DNA of 64,000 nt, from the NCBI GenBank assembly GCA_947452555.1, contig CANGDH010000004.1, positions 179,553-243,552 on the forward strand, read 5' to 3'. Shown piece by piece: positions 1 through 9,178 of this stretch. This DNA comes from Bacteroidota bacterium. GTDB taxonomy: Bacteria > Bacteroidota > Bacteroidia > Chitinophagales > Chitinophagaceae. Positions within the stretch are counted from its first letter, which is position 1, and each line of letters begins with the position of its first letter. The translations under genes were made by a program, and so were the position numbers. The notes under the pieces were generated by a model. It was given only the letters and a program-made list of their open reading frames with translations. It searched no databases and had not been told where the DNA came from.

Positions 1-918
1 TCTATAAGGAGTCATCATTAAAGCAGTATCATTATATTTTACACCCGCAACTGTAACCAAATATGGTGCAATGATACCTGGAATTTGTGCTGAATCTAAT
101 TTAATATCAATACGTTTTGATAAGCTTGCTGTATCTAGTTTTCTTAAATAAGGATTTAACATAATTGCTGTATCTGAAATATTTACTTTCAATGAGCTAG
201 TATTACCAGTAGCAATACCTAATGCGTTAATTCTATTAGATAAGTTGATAGTATCAGTCTTAATACGATCAGATACATATTGAGTGTTAGCAAGTAAACC
301 AGTTGCTGGAAGACTCACATTACTATTAGCGGTTGAAGAAATAGTGATATCCCCAACTCCTTTAAAAAATAAATTCTGTGCTATTGAAATTGTCTTAACA
401 CCATTATCAACACCTGTACCTCCTTTTGAACCCGGGACAATAGTACTAATTGATAGTGCAGAGTCTGCAACTGAAGCAGTGCTAGCAAATAAAGCATAAG
501 GTACCGACCAAAGTTGAGAAGTCCCCATATCAACATATTCAGTTTCAGCAGACCACCCTGGACCTGGAATAGAAGGCTCAATTGCAATTTTAATATTAAC
601 AAAATACAAAGCATCATTCCAAATAATAGTTGTCAAACCTGTAACTCCAGAAATTCTGGAACCCTTCCCTATCACTAAAGTAAAAATTCCGTCGTCGGTA
701 GATACTACTTTAAAACTTTCTTGGTATATAGAGGTTCCAGTTGCAGAACCTTTTAATAAGGTAACTTTTGCATACACATTTCTGCCTGCTGCAGCATTGC
801 CGTTAGCATCTCTGGCTACCGCTTGGAATAAAATCCCATCTGGAGTTACCTGAGCTATTGCAGCAACACTGAGACAACAGAAGATTAATAATAAGGGTAT
901 ATATAATTTCTTAAGCAT
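1..918 (-). CDS. Partial exported surface protein, fibre-like N-terminal domain
   Basis: The reading frame opens at the ATG at 918-916 and is still open at base 1, so only the N-terminal ~306 residues are present. It begins with a signal peptide (MLKKLYIPLLLIFCCLSVAA..AQ). Residues ~22-110 match a domain common at the start of Bacteroidota surface proteins: GILFQAVARDANGN, then a beta-rich stretch ending DGIFTLVIGKG. After that the chain becomes Ser/Thr/Asn-rich and repetitive, with segments such as LSNRINALG and LSKRIDIKLD that look like short coiled or fibre repeats. This suggests a secreted adhesin or fibre-like protein, but no enzymatic motif is visible. Its C-terminus, where a sorting domain would sit, lies outside the window. 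It lies 13 bp downstream of the T9SS cargo gene on the same strand. Confidence 0.75.
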   Translation of the reverse strand, partial: MLKKLYIPLLLIFCCLSVAAIAQVTPDGILFQAVARDANGNAAAGRNVYAKVTLLKGSATGTSIYQESFKVVSTDDGIFTLVIGKGSRISGVTGLTTIIWNDALYFVNIKIAIEPSIPGPGWSAETEYVDMGTSQLWSVPYALFASTASVADSALSISTIVPGSKGGTGVDNGVKTISIAQNLFFKGVGDITISSTANSNVSLPATGLLANTQYVSDRIKTDTINLSNRINALGIATGNTSSLKVNISDTAIMLNPYLRKLDTASLSKRIDIKLDSAQIPGIIAPYLVTVAGVKYNDTALMMTPYR

Positions 919-931
919 AAGTGCTAGATTG

Positions 932-1423
932 CTAATTTTTTAATATTTTGAACGTTTGTAATAAACTGGAAGAGGAGACTTGTATAAAATAATAACCGCT
1001 TGACAAGTTGGACATATCCGATTTAAAACCTGCTAAAAGTTGATCTTGCGTAACATCAAAGGCTTTTATAGGTTGTCCTATATAGGTAAAAATGGTCAGC
1101 CTTAATTTATTTTCACTTTGCAGCTTATTTAAGAATTTCACTACCGCAAAGTCAGTAACTGGATTTGGGTTGATTTTGATACTGAATTTTACAAAATCAA
1201 CATCTACGACGCAATTCGTGAAAAATTCACCTGATTTACTCCCCCAGAACTTATTCAATGAATTTGACACATTAAAACAGTTTTCACCTGATATCAAAAG
1301 AGGGTTACTGTATGTGGAAGTTTTCATGTTTCCGCCAATTCCACCAATAGAATAACTAATCCTAATTTGCGCTTTCAATGCAAAACAGAATATCAAAGAA
1401 ATTATTGTAAGCCTAATTTTCAA
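932..1423 (-). CDS. Exported protein with T9SS type A C-terminal sorting domain
   Basis: This 163-residue protein starts with a signal peptide (MKIRLTIISLIFCFALKAQ). Residues ~82-163 form a typical type A T9SS sorting domain: the INPNPVTDFAVVKF opening, a middle strand with LRLTIFTYIGQPIK, and the closing LSSGYYFIQVSSS...FKILKN. This predicts export through Sec and then translocation by the type IX secretion system, with cell-surface attachment or release. Only about 60 residues remain as passenger, rich in Ser/Asn with two cysteines; no function can be assigned to them. It is a small cargo, close to a bare sorting domain. It is co-directional with, and 13 bp upstream of, the partial surface protein. 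Confidence 0.8.
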   Translation of the reverse strand: MKIRLTIISLIFCFALKAQIRISYSIGGIGGNMKTSTYSNPLLISGENCFNVSNSLNKFWGSKSGEFFTNCVVDVDFVKFSIKINPNPVTDFAVVKFLNKLQSENKLRLTIFTYIGQPIKAFDVTQDQLLAGFKSDMSNLSSGYYFIQVSSSSLLQTFKILKN

Positions 1424-1622
1424 ATTAATAATTTTTATACTATTTCTAAATGAGAGATTTTTTTGCTCATTTAGAAATATGAATAAAGATTGAATAATAG
1501 AACACTAAATACAAATTGTAATAGAAAATAGAGAAAAATCGGAGAAATCTATTATGAAACATTATAAATCATTAATTTATATATTAAATAATATTTTATT
1601 TGAAGATCAAATTACTATAATA

Positions 1623-2015
1623 TTAAGAGAAATTTCGTTTCAAAATGTCTCTGCTTTCTTCTTTATGATCTGCGATTAAACTATTGAAATCTTCAGTTGA
1701 ATTAAAACCACAACTTGCAATGATAGACTGTACAGAAAGCCCAGCATTAAGGGGATTTGTGAACTCTTCCCAAAAATGTTTAAAACGATACATATCACAC
1801 AAAGCCTTAAAATCCTGATCATAATAATGTGAAATTGTCTGATTTAACTCAGTACATGTCATATTTAATATATAAGACATGTTCATTTCATTAGCTGTAT
1901 GATTTAAGTAATACCTGTTTACAAAAAAATGATGCTCAAATAAATACTTATTCCTTACTTCTTTTTTTGTCAGATACTTTATAAAAAATAACTTGATACA
2001 ATTAGTAATAGTCAT
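1623..2015 (-). CDS. AraC-type DNA-binding fragment (stand-alone HTH)
   Basis: The C-terminal ~90 residues follow the layout of the AraC-type DNA-binding domain seen in the two larger regulators at 2265-3341 and 9179-10270: a first helix-turn-helix around MNMSYILNMTCTELNQTISH, then a second with LSVQSIIASCGFNSTEDFNSL. No membrane domain is present, so this looks like a shortened paralogue or remnant. The frame is open back to an ATG at 2117, but those extra 34 residues are hydrophobic and irregular; the ATG at 2015 (MTITNCIKLFF) is the more sensible start. The second helix departs from the family motif (SSRQHL in the paralogues, STEDFN here), so DNA binding may be altered. Confidence 0.55.
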   Translation of the reverse strand: MTITNCIKLFFIKYLTKKEVRNKYLFEHHFFVNRYYLNHTANEMNMSYILNMTCTELNQTISHYYDQDFKALCDMYRFKHFWEEFTNPLNAGLSVQSIIASCGFNSTEDFNSLIADHKEESRDILKRNFS

Positions 2016-2264
2016 AATGGTTGATTTCGAATTGTGCACTAAGATTATACTAATATTAGTGTCAAACAAAAAGCAAAAGAAACTTGCGTAATATTGTAGA
2101 AATAGAATGTGAAACATTATTTTACAAGTATATATGAATTATTATAATTTATATATGAATTGTAAATTGAGAAAAACTATTATACCATTAATAAAGAATA
2201 GTCTATAGTATTTAATACAAATAAAATTAAATAATTTATGGGGCTTAAAGAAGATTGAACTATT

Positions 2265-3341
2265 TTAGGAAGCCACTGCATCTACTATATCAGATGGATT
2301 TCCACCATGAAATTTCTTAAATGGCTTATACAAATGTTGGCGAGAAGAGAAACCTGCTTCTTTAGCCAAAGCGTCAATAGTAAAGTTTAAATATTTTGAA
2401 TTATGTATTATATCAATGAAATATTCAACTCTATTTTTATTAACTAGATCATTAAACGTCATGGTATACTTGTAATATATAAATTTATACAAATCATTAC
2501 TTGAAATATTCATCATTTTTGCTAAGTTCTCAAGAGAAGCATCATTTCTTGTAAAGTAAGATTTAGTATAAAATTCATTTATAAACTCTAATTCACTAAT
2601 TGCATATTCAGATTCTTTGGTAAAATTATCACCAAAAGAGATTTTTAAAGCTGACCTATTTAGAAAATTTGGTCGATAGAAAACAAGTAAAATAATATAG
2701 AAGTAAAAAATGATAGTAATAATATGCCCTAAAGCTGGATGGTTCCTAATTAGAGAAAATGGAAGATAAAAAAACAAAAGACCAATGCAAAAAATTAAAA
2801 CTAAATTAGTCCACTGTTTAATTTTGTCAAAATAGATATTGTTATATTGGTACTTTTTGACGATCCCGTAAACAAAATATAACATTATAATAAAAAAGCA
2901 TATAATAAAGAAAATTCGTAATAATTTAAACCCCAATGGGATATCAAATCCTTCATTAAAAACAACTATCATGGGTGATTGTTGTTGCTTCTGTATAATA
3001 CTATCTTTAAATACTAAACTAAATATAAGTATAGCAAGCGCAAAAATCACCATACCTATTGAAATGAAATTAACTACTATTTTAAACTTTGGAAAATAAA
3101 GTATTGAAAATATATTTAAGAATGCACTTGCTGTAATTGCTTTAGTTAAAGCAAAAAATAAAATTAAATTATTGCTATCAATATATAAATAATGTCCAAT
3201 TCCAGCTCCACCTATGGCCAAAACCAACATAAAGAAATGGAATTTCAGAATCAAAGGTCTCTTGAATTTCATCATTAGATCTACCAATACCAAAATAGAT
3301 AAAATAAATACAGAAAAATATAGAGGAGCAATAAGTACCAT
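2265..3341 (-). CDS. Membrane-embedded AraC-family transcriptional regulator
   Basis: The protein has 358 residues. Residues 1-225 contain about seven hydrophobic segments (near 3-22, 31-52, 58-80, 89-112, 140-162, 178-198, 205-222). Residues ~250-358 are an AraC-type DNA-binding domain with both helix-turn-helix units: SLENLAKMMNISSNDLYKF and FTIDALAKEAGFSSRQHLYK, closing with PFKKFHGGNPSDIV. A regulator that stays in the inner membrane while touching DNA is inferred, perhaps sensing an envelope or lipid signal. It is clearly paralogous to 9179-10270 (same segment order, nearly identical C-terminus). It follows the lipoprotein gene by 62 bp and may belong to the same transcript as the GldL/GldM-like genes. 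Confidence 0.8.
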   Translation of the reverse strand: MVLIAPLYFSVFILSILVLVDLMMKFKRPLILKFHFFMLVLAIGGAGIGHYLYIDSNNLILFFALTKAITASAFLNIFSILYFPKFKIVVNFISIGMVIFALAILIFSLVFKDSIIQKQQQSPMIVVFNEGFDIPLGFKLLRIFFIICFFIIMLYFVYGIVKKYQYNNIYFDKIKQWTNLVLIFCIGLLFFYLPFSLIRNHPALGHIITIIFYFYIILLVFYRPNFLNRSALKISFGDNFTKESEYAISELEFINEFYTKSYFTRNDASLENLAKMMNISSNDLYKFIYYKYTMTFNDLVNKNRVEYFIDIIHNSKYLNFTIDALAKEAGFSSRQHLYKPFKKFHGGNPSDIVDAVAS

Positions 3342-3403
3342 AAGTGTGAGAAATTGATAAAAGTATAATTTTCATAGACTTTAATCTAATCGAAACTAAT
3401 CTA

Positions 3404-3874
3404 TTAATTAACGATAACAAAGAAATACTCGTATTTAGAAGTAGTATTTAACAGTTTTAAATTGAACTGTGCAGCATTCACTTCAACAACCTCAAATTTA
3501 GTTGTAATCTTAGTTCCAACTGTACTACCACTAGTAACATGTGTCAAATTATCAATTGTCGGTATTTCCCAATTTCCACTATAACCATCACTATCAGTAT
3601 AAGTACCATCTTGGTTAAATGTTTTGGTATACTTTTTCTGATTTGTTGTAAGCGCAAAAGCTTTTCCGTCAATCGCTAAAGAATCTAGCTTCCATGTTTT
3701 TTTTGTATCATCATAGCTGCCAGTTCCTCCAACTAAATGTCTTTGAAAATCTAGATCATCTACTGGAACTTCTTTGGCACAAGCAAAAAAAATGCAAATT
3801 GTAAGCAAGGTAAAAACTATTTTTTTCAAAGAAATTCGAATAGGTTTATTTATAAGTAACATATGAATAAGCAT
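3404..3874 (-). CDS. Lipoprotein, lipocalin-like beta-barrel family
   Basis: This 156-residue protein carries a lipoprotein signal: a basic N-terminus, the hydrophobic run LLTICIFFA and then the Cys of a lipobox (FFAC). The upstream methionines (MLIHMLL) make the exact start uncertain. The mature part has the pattern of small Bacteroidota lipocalin-like lipoproteins: GTGSYDDTKKTWKLDSLAIDG, a Thr-rich middle with FNQDGTYTDSDGYSGNWEI, and a final strand KYEYFFVIVN. It is probably anchored in the outer membrane. It lies 11 bp downstream of the beta-helix/barrel gene and is the fourth gene of the GldL/GldM-like operon, so it may be an accessory of that machine. Ligand unknown. Confidence 0.7.
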   Translation of the reverse strand: MLIHMLLINKPIRISLKKIVFTLLTICIFFACAKEVPVDDLDFQRHLVGGTGSYDDTKKTWKLDSLAIDGKAFALTTNQKKYTKTFNQDGTYTDSDGYSGNWEIPTIDNLTHVTSGSTVGTKITTKFEVVEVNAAQFNLKLLNTTSKYEYFFVIVN

Positions 3875-3885
3875 CTTTAATATAT

Positions 3886-6030
3886 TTATTTAAATAATCT
3901 TCTTGAATAAAATACTCCAAATTGTATAAAACTATCTGTAGGTTTAGAAGGACTACTTCTTAACTGCCCTGGGGTAATATACCTTGATGTTGGATTAGAA
4001 AAATAGGCTGCTGCTATTCCGTCAATTTTAGTATTCGATAATAAAGATTTTACATTTGGATAGGGATCAGGACCCACGTCATCCAAATAATCGGACATGC
4101 TCTTATGGAAAGAGAAATGTATACCAACACTATTAAATCTGTTTAGTTGATATTTAATTTTGAAATTAACAAAATAACCAAATGCCATTAATGAATAGCC
4201 AGCTTTTCCTTTAGCGCTATCTGTCAATTGACCACCGGTTCCTAATGGTTGTAAATTATAAACCTTTCCTTTGTAAATTCCAGTTGGGTTGAAAGTAGCA
4301 ATGTCGAATCCCACCCCAATTGAGGGTCTAATTTTTCTTGCTTTTGAGTACAATCTATTATCTACATAATCATATTGAATAGACGGAGAAATTGTTAACA
4401 TAGAAGTACTAAACTTCATACCTCTAGCGATTTCATCGTTATTATCAGATGCATAATCTGAATTGCTTAATTTAAATGAAGCGATAGTAAGTCCAGCACT
4501 AATATTTGAAAATACTGTATAATTAATATGTAAAGCATTATACATATTCATTTCATTTTTCAATAAGTTTTGATTACTAATTGTCCCAGTGAAAATAGCT
4601 CCACCAGTTTGGATACCCACTTCAAATCGACTCTTCATTGGAGCTTCAATTTTTTGGAAAGTATTCTTAATAGAATCAATGGCTCTTGGTGGTGTTTTTA
4701 AACTATCCTCCAATTTCTTCTCTTTAAAAATATCAGCAAGTAGTTTTCTTCTTCTAAGATCTTTTAAGTAAGCACTATATCCAACTCTGATTTCAGGAAC
4801 AGTATTGCCATTTATGTCTAATAAACCTGTTAAATGATAATATCCAATCTTTTTAAGTGAATTTGTCTGTTTAGTAATAGTTATCTTATTGGAGAGATCA
4901 TTGATAGTTTGTATGGAATAGGTTAAAGTAGTATCTGTTTTCTTCATACCACTATCGTCTTTGAAAAAGCTATAACCAAATACCAAACTATTAATGTCTA
5001 ATTTATTATTACTTAATAATTTTAAAGACTTTAAATTTTCTTTAAGGGTGATAGTATCAGAAATTTCAATATCCGTTTCTCCATTCTTGATTGAAAAAAT
5101 ATGAGTGGGTGCTTTTCTATCAGGCTCAGTTAAAAATGGATCAATATTTATTTTGGGTGCGTTATAGTTCAACGCCTGATCATACAATCCTTTAAAAATG
5201 TTTTCTTTATTTGAAAAACCCCAATAGTTATTAGCTAAATCGAAAGTCTTGTCTGTTCCATAAACTCCAAAATTTGCGATATGAACAATGGTGTCAGACA
5301 AGTTATCGATTAGATAATTTGAAACGAAACTATTACCCTCTAATTTTGTACTGAATCTAGAAAAAAGTTGGTCTGCTCGTCCATAAATTAAGTTAGTAGA
5401 TATATTATAATTTTTAAACCCATACACACTATTGTTTGCAAAAGTATTATTAGTTATTTCTATTTTAACATGATCGCTTTTTAAGTCTTCGAAATACAAT
5501 GCTGCATTATTACCAGTAAATAAGTTGTGGTTAATACGAAAAGGAATGAAGTCAGCACTTTGGTTAAAGTTAAAAGGAGGGTTTAATACTTGTAGTACCG
5601 AAATCTTACCTATATTATTGACGAATTCATTATCAACAATATTTACTGCAGTTCGCTTCCATCCAAAGTCAAAGAAAATGGGAAGTTGCAATCCTTTAAA
5701 AACTACATTATTAATCTCTACTTTGTTAGAGTCAATATTTTTAATAATTAAACCTACACCCTCTTGTTTACTTTTCCCTATAAACTCAATATTATGATTT
5801 TTCCCAATAATTTCAACTGCACTTTCACATACTAATACACCAGACTCAATGAATTCAATTTTAGCCCCTGACTCCACAGTTAACTTTCCGGTAACTGTTA
5901 CCACTTCCTTAATAATATGCTTACCACTTGGGATATTCAACTTTGAATAATTACCTGCAAGTGTATCTTGTGCATAAGATACATTCATAATAATTTGTAA
6001 CGTTAAAATTAAAAAAAACAGCCTTTTCAT
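3886..6030 (-). CDS. Beta-helix protein with C-terminal outer-membrane barrel
   Basis: The protein has 714 residues with a cleavable signal peptide (MKRLFFLILTLQIIMNVSYAQ). Residues ~40-290 have the Asn- and Ile-rich repetitive pattern of a right-handed parallel beta-helix (for example HNLFTGNNAALYFED and ITNNTFANNSVYGFKNYN). Residues ~300-420 look like an Ig-like strand domain. A charged linker (RRRKLLADIFKEKKLEDSL) precedes residues ~465-714, which alternate like a transmembrane beta-barrel and end in an aromatic-rich strand (QFGVFYSRRLFK). It is therefore probably an outer-membrane protein with a periplasmic or surface beta-helix. Its start overlaps the GldM-like stop codon (TAATG), indicating translational coupling. 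It has no resemblance to GldK, GldN or SprA; its function is unknown. Confidence 0.7.
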   Translation of the reverse strand: MKRLFFLILTLQIIMNVSYAQDTLAGNYSKLNIPSGKHIIKEVVTVTGKLTVESGAKIEFIESGVLVCESAVEIIGKNHNIEFIGKSKQEGVGLIIKNIDSNKVEINNVVFKGLQLPIFFDFGWKRTAVNIVDNEFVNNIGKISVLQVLNPPFNFNQSADFIPFRINHNLFTGNNAALYFEDLKSDHVKIEITNNTFANNSVYGFKNYNISTNLIYGRADQLFSRFSTKLEGNSFVSNYLIDNLSDTIVHIANFGVYGTDKTFDLANNYWGFSNKENIFKGLYDQALNYNAPKINIDPFLTEPDRKAPTHIFSIKNGETDIEISDTITLKENLKSLKLLSNNKLDINSLVFGYSFFKDDSGMKKTDTTLTYSIQTINDLSNKITITKQTNSLKKIGYYHLTGLLDINGNTVPEIRVGYSAYLKDLRRRKLLADIFKEKKLEDSLKTPPRAIDSIKNTFQKIEAPMKSRFEVGIQTGGAIFTGTISNQNLLKNEMNMYNALHINYTVFSNISAGLTIASFKLSNSDYASDNNDEIARGMKFSTSMLTISPSIQYDYVDNRLYSKARKIRPSIGVGFDIATFNPTGIYKGKVYNLQPLGTGGQLTDSAKGKAGYSLMAFGYFVNFKIKYQLNRFNSVGIHFSFHKSMSDYLDDVGPDPYPNVKSLLSNTKIDGIAAAYFSNPTSRYITPGQLRSSPSKPTDSFIQFGVFYSRRLFK

Positions 6031-7403
6031 TAATCGATTATTTTATAGATAATTGGCGCAGAAGTTCTAGTGGAACCATCCACCAAAGAAATATTAACAT
6101 TGTCAAAAATTAATAAATCATTTTTCTTTAAAGCTCCTAACACTTTTTGAGTTGTAGATTGGAAAAGTTCTCCATAATTACTTACAGATTCCTCCTCTTT
6201 ACCATTATGAATTCTAATTACTTTATAACTATTTATCCTTCCTGGGAAAAAATTCAAATTATTAATTTGTAAACTTGCTTCTAGTCTCTCTGAGCCTAAT
6301 AAATCTTTAACACTAATAGCATAACTATTTAAATTATCACCTTTAACATGTACAATAGGATCGGGGATTGGATTGACAACAATTCGTTTTTCAAATAAAA
6401 TCTTTCTTGGATCATGTCTTAAATCATAAAATCTTAAAAGGTAGTCTCCAGTTTTATTAAAAACTACGCGATAATTTTTATCAGACTTAACCAAATTTAC
6501 TTTAGGGGAAATATCTACATCAAAATCTCTGCCCATCGTAAAGTCAAAGTCATTTAATAATGTATTATTTAAACCAACGAATATATTTTCAGTATGTAAA
6601 GAGCTTAAAATCTTTTTAAATAAATCATCATAAACTTCATCTGTAATATTAACTACTTTTTGACCAGGCTTTATAATATCTTCTTCTTTGTATTCCTTAA
6701 CTGATGCTTTTAAAACATACAACTTAGGATTGAATTGAGAGAAATAAGTAGGCATATAACCAATCTCCGCTAATGCAGCTTCTTGATATAATAATTGTGT
6801 TTTAGTAATCAATAATTTAATACGTTCTAACTGCATATAACTAATTGCAGTGGGCTTATGGAAAAACAGATAATATTGCCAATCTTCTTGTTTGCCTTTT
6901 ATAGTTGTAACAGTTTTTTTTAATGGAATAACCTCGTCTAAAGAAGCGTCCAATTTGAAGGAGGCTTTTTTAATAAAGTCAGATAGTTCAAATAAATCTT
7001 TATCTAACAACTTAACTCCTTTGTCGCTTTTTAAAATTTCTTCAATTAAATTTCTACTATTAAACTGTTTTGATATATCTGTTTTTTCTTTAACAAACTC
7101 GTCATCAACGTGTTTAAGAACACTATTAATTATAGCATAGCTGTCCATTAATCTTGTTCTGATCTTTAAATAACTAACTGCTTTGGGGCTTTTATTTATT
7201 TGCGGCAAGTTGTCATTAATGATCTTGTTACTAATAGCTACCTTCTTCAACTCCTCTTTTTCTATAGACTGGAATGACTTGATAGTATAGATATTAGAAT
7301 CCAATACCGATATTTTGATATTAATTACAGAGAAACAAATAAAAACAATGTACAAAAGACTTATGATCTGGTATCTTTTGACGTCAACGTGACCTTCGGC
7401 CAT
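6030..7403 (-). CDS. GldM-like motor stator/shaft protein
   Basis: The protein has 457 residues, somewhat shorter than canonical GldM/PorM (~510-520). It starts with a short cytoplasmic segment carrying K9-R10, then one transmembrane helix (SLLYIVFICFSVINIKISVL). In GldM a conserved Arg at about residue 9 pairs with the GldL membrane glutamate. Residues ~40-220 are helical and match the GldM N-terminal periplasmic bundle. The C-terminus follows GldM domain order, with VVNPIPDPIVHVKG, SVKDLLGSERLEASLQINN, a YKVIRIHNGKEEES strand and a last domain ending GSTRTSAPIIYKIID. In gliding and T9SS machines GldM spans the periplasm and transmits motor torque. It is 16 bp downstream of the GldL-like gene, as in canonical gldLM. 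Confidence 0.85.
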   Translation of the reverse strand: MAEGHVDVKRYQIISLLYIVFICFSVINIKISVLDSNIYTIKSFQSIEKEELKKVAISNKIINDNLPQINKSPKAVSYLKIRTRLMDSYAIINSVLKHVDDEFVKEKTDISKQFNSRNLIEEILKSDKGVKLLDKDLFELSDFIKKASFKLDASLDEVIPLKKTVTTIKGKQEDWQYYLFFHKPTAISYMQLERIKLLITKTQLLYQEAALAEIGYMPTYFSQFNPKLYVLKASVKEYKEEDIIKPGQKVVNITDEVYDDLFKKILSSLHTENIFVGLNNTLLNDFDFTMGRDFDVDISPKVNLVKSDKNYRVVFNKTGDYLLRFYDLRHDPRKILFEKRIVVNPIPDPIVHVKGDNLNSYAISVKDLLGSERLEASLQINNLNFFPGRINSYKVIRIHNGKEEESVSNYGELFQSTTQKVLGALKKNDLLIFDNVNISLVDGSTRTSAPIIYKIID

Positions 7404-7419
7404 ATACTAGATTTTTGAA

Positions 7420-8952
7420 TTAGCTGTATTGCTTGTATAATAATATAAATGCCAACTGTGCACCACTAGGAGCTGTATTGGTTTTATTTAAATGATAGTT
7501 TAATTTAGTAAACACATCCTTCTTAGAGTCTTGTTCTTTTAAATTAAATACTTCTAATAATCTTGACTTATTAGCAACACCGTCTGTCGCTAATTTCTCA
7601 ATAATAGCATTAATGAAATTTAAATTATGTAATTCCCCATTAACGAATAACTCGCTTAAATTAACACTGTATTCATTCTTAGGACCAAAATAGATTGTGT
7701 CTGCATAACAGTTCACTACATCATCTAAAGTGATAACAACATTATTTTCAATCTGAACTTCAATTATTTTATTGAATAAAGCTTGACCTGCCATTGCGTC
7801 CGTGAAACAAATGGCAGATTGTACTAAAGTTTTTAGATAACTATACCCAGTTTCATTTGCAACATTATATCTGATTTTTTTGAACTTATTAAATAATTTC
7901 TTCTTTAATTCGTCTGACTGAGTTTGTAAAATGTTACTCAATGAGATAAATTCAGCTTCTGCTTTCACGTCTACTTTTTGAATTAATTGCTCTAATAAAC
8001 TTTGACCTTTTATTTTAATGAAATTATTTAAGCATTCTACATTAGGGCTAATAATTAATTCTTTACCGTAGAACTGTTTAGTATGGTTTAATACCATTTC
8101 GTCTTCGCCACCAAATATTTGAATTTCGTTTGCTTTTCTATTTCTAATATCAAAATTTTCGGCGTTTGCTTCTAAAATAAATAAATCAAAGAATGAGTTG
8201 AAATTAATAATGGAGAACGCTGCACATAAAAGTTCAATCTCGCCGATTGTCAAAGATTGAGTCTTCTCCAAATTCAATTTACTCATTTCAGGAATTGGTA
8301 ACTTAACTGGAAACTGAATCAAAAATGGCAATGCCTCTTTATTTGGTAATTTTTTATCAAATAATTTTTTAAATAAAATACTGATTTGGCTATACTGCTC
8401 CGTACTTAATTTATCCCATTCTGGTTGAAAGAATAAATCTTTCGCTAAACTCAAAATATCCATTTGTTCTAATTGCCACAAAGTATGTGCTGCATTATTG
8501 TTTGGATTATTATTTGTATTAGCATTATTTGCAATGTCAATAGCTAATTTACTATCTGTGCCTTGAATTGTATTCGTTGAAACTAAAGCTGAAGCATTTT
8601 GATATGAATGGTTTACAAATGGTGTAGACTGGCTATTTTCAATTGGTTGACCATTCCCTGCTTGTATATTAATATAAGTATCTGTATTAGTGCCAACTCC
8701 AGCACCCGCAATATTTCCTAATCCATCAGCTACTTTTGCCAGAGTAGCTTCAGTAGCTCCTTCAGTTTTTTCTTTAACGTCAACAAACTTAATAGCTGAA
8801 ACTCCAAAAACTAAAGCTTCAATAGCCAAGCCTCCTGTGATTAATAAATCCTGAGCAGGCCATTCTAATAATTTGGCAATTACACCAATTAAAATAACTA
8901 CCGCGGCACCGCTGTAAAAAAGATTAAAAATGTCTAATTTCTTTTTTTTCAT
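7420..8952 (-). CDS. GldL-like proton-motor subunit with very long cytoplasmic tail
   Basis: Residues 1-55 are a GldL/PorL motor module: a short basic start, TM1 (YSGAAVVILIGVIAKLLEWP) and TM2 (LLITGGLAIEALVFGVSAI). E45 in TM2 lines up with the essential membrane glutamate of GldL, and K27 is also kept, but the usual His of the KILHWP motif is Glu here (E30). Residues ~60-165 form a low-complexity Asn/Ala/Gly linker. Residues ~165-510 are a helical cytoplasmic domain; GldL is normally only ~215 residues long. By family knowledge GldL with GldM uses the proton-motive force to rotate. The long tail recalls long-tailed motor proteins such as ZorA but no similarity is claimed. It is the first gene of the operon, 226 bp from the upstream regulator. 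Confidence 0.85.
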   Translation of the reverse strand: MKKKKLDIFNLFYSGAAVVILIGVIAKLLEWPAQDLLITGGLAIEALVFGVSAIKFVDVKEKTEGATEATLAKVADGLGNIAGAGVGTNTDTYINIQAGNGQPIENSQSTPFVNHSYQNASALVSTNTIQGTDSKLAIDIANNANTNNNPNNNAAHTLWQLEQMDILSLAKDLFFQPEWDKLSTEQYSQISILFKKLFDKKLPNKEALPFLIQFPVKLPIPEMSKLNLEKTQSLTIGEIELLCAAFSIINFNSFFDLFILEANAENFDIRNRKANEIQIFGGEDEMVLNHTKQFYGKELIISPNVECLNNFIKIKGQSLLEQLIQKVDVKAEAEFISLSNILQTQSDELKKKLFNKFKKIRYNVANETGYSYLKTLVQSAICFTDAMAGQALFNKIIEVQIENNVVITLDDVVNCYADTIYFGPKNEYSVNLSELFVNGELHNLNFINAIIEKLATDGVANKSRLLEVFNLKEQDSKKDVFTKLNYHLNKTNTAPSGAQLAFILLYKQYS

Positions 8953-9178
8953 ATAATAATAATTAATAATAAATCAAGTCTATAATTCGACTTTAGTCTT
9001 CATATTGAGAATACAATATCAAAGCTTAAAAAAGGGAATCCAAAAATTGAGGGCAAATAGAGAAAATACGATGTAATAAAATGTGATTCGTTGTAATTCA
9101 ACATGTTATAATATTTATAATAACAATATGTTATGATAAAATAAATATTATACTGTCTGAAAATTAAAAGATTTAGAT

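Noticed and set aside
3178..3420. 80-codon minus-strand frame over the start of the AraC-type membrane regulator
   Set aside because: It overlaps the regulator's first transmembrane segments in another frame and lacks any feature of its own.
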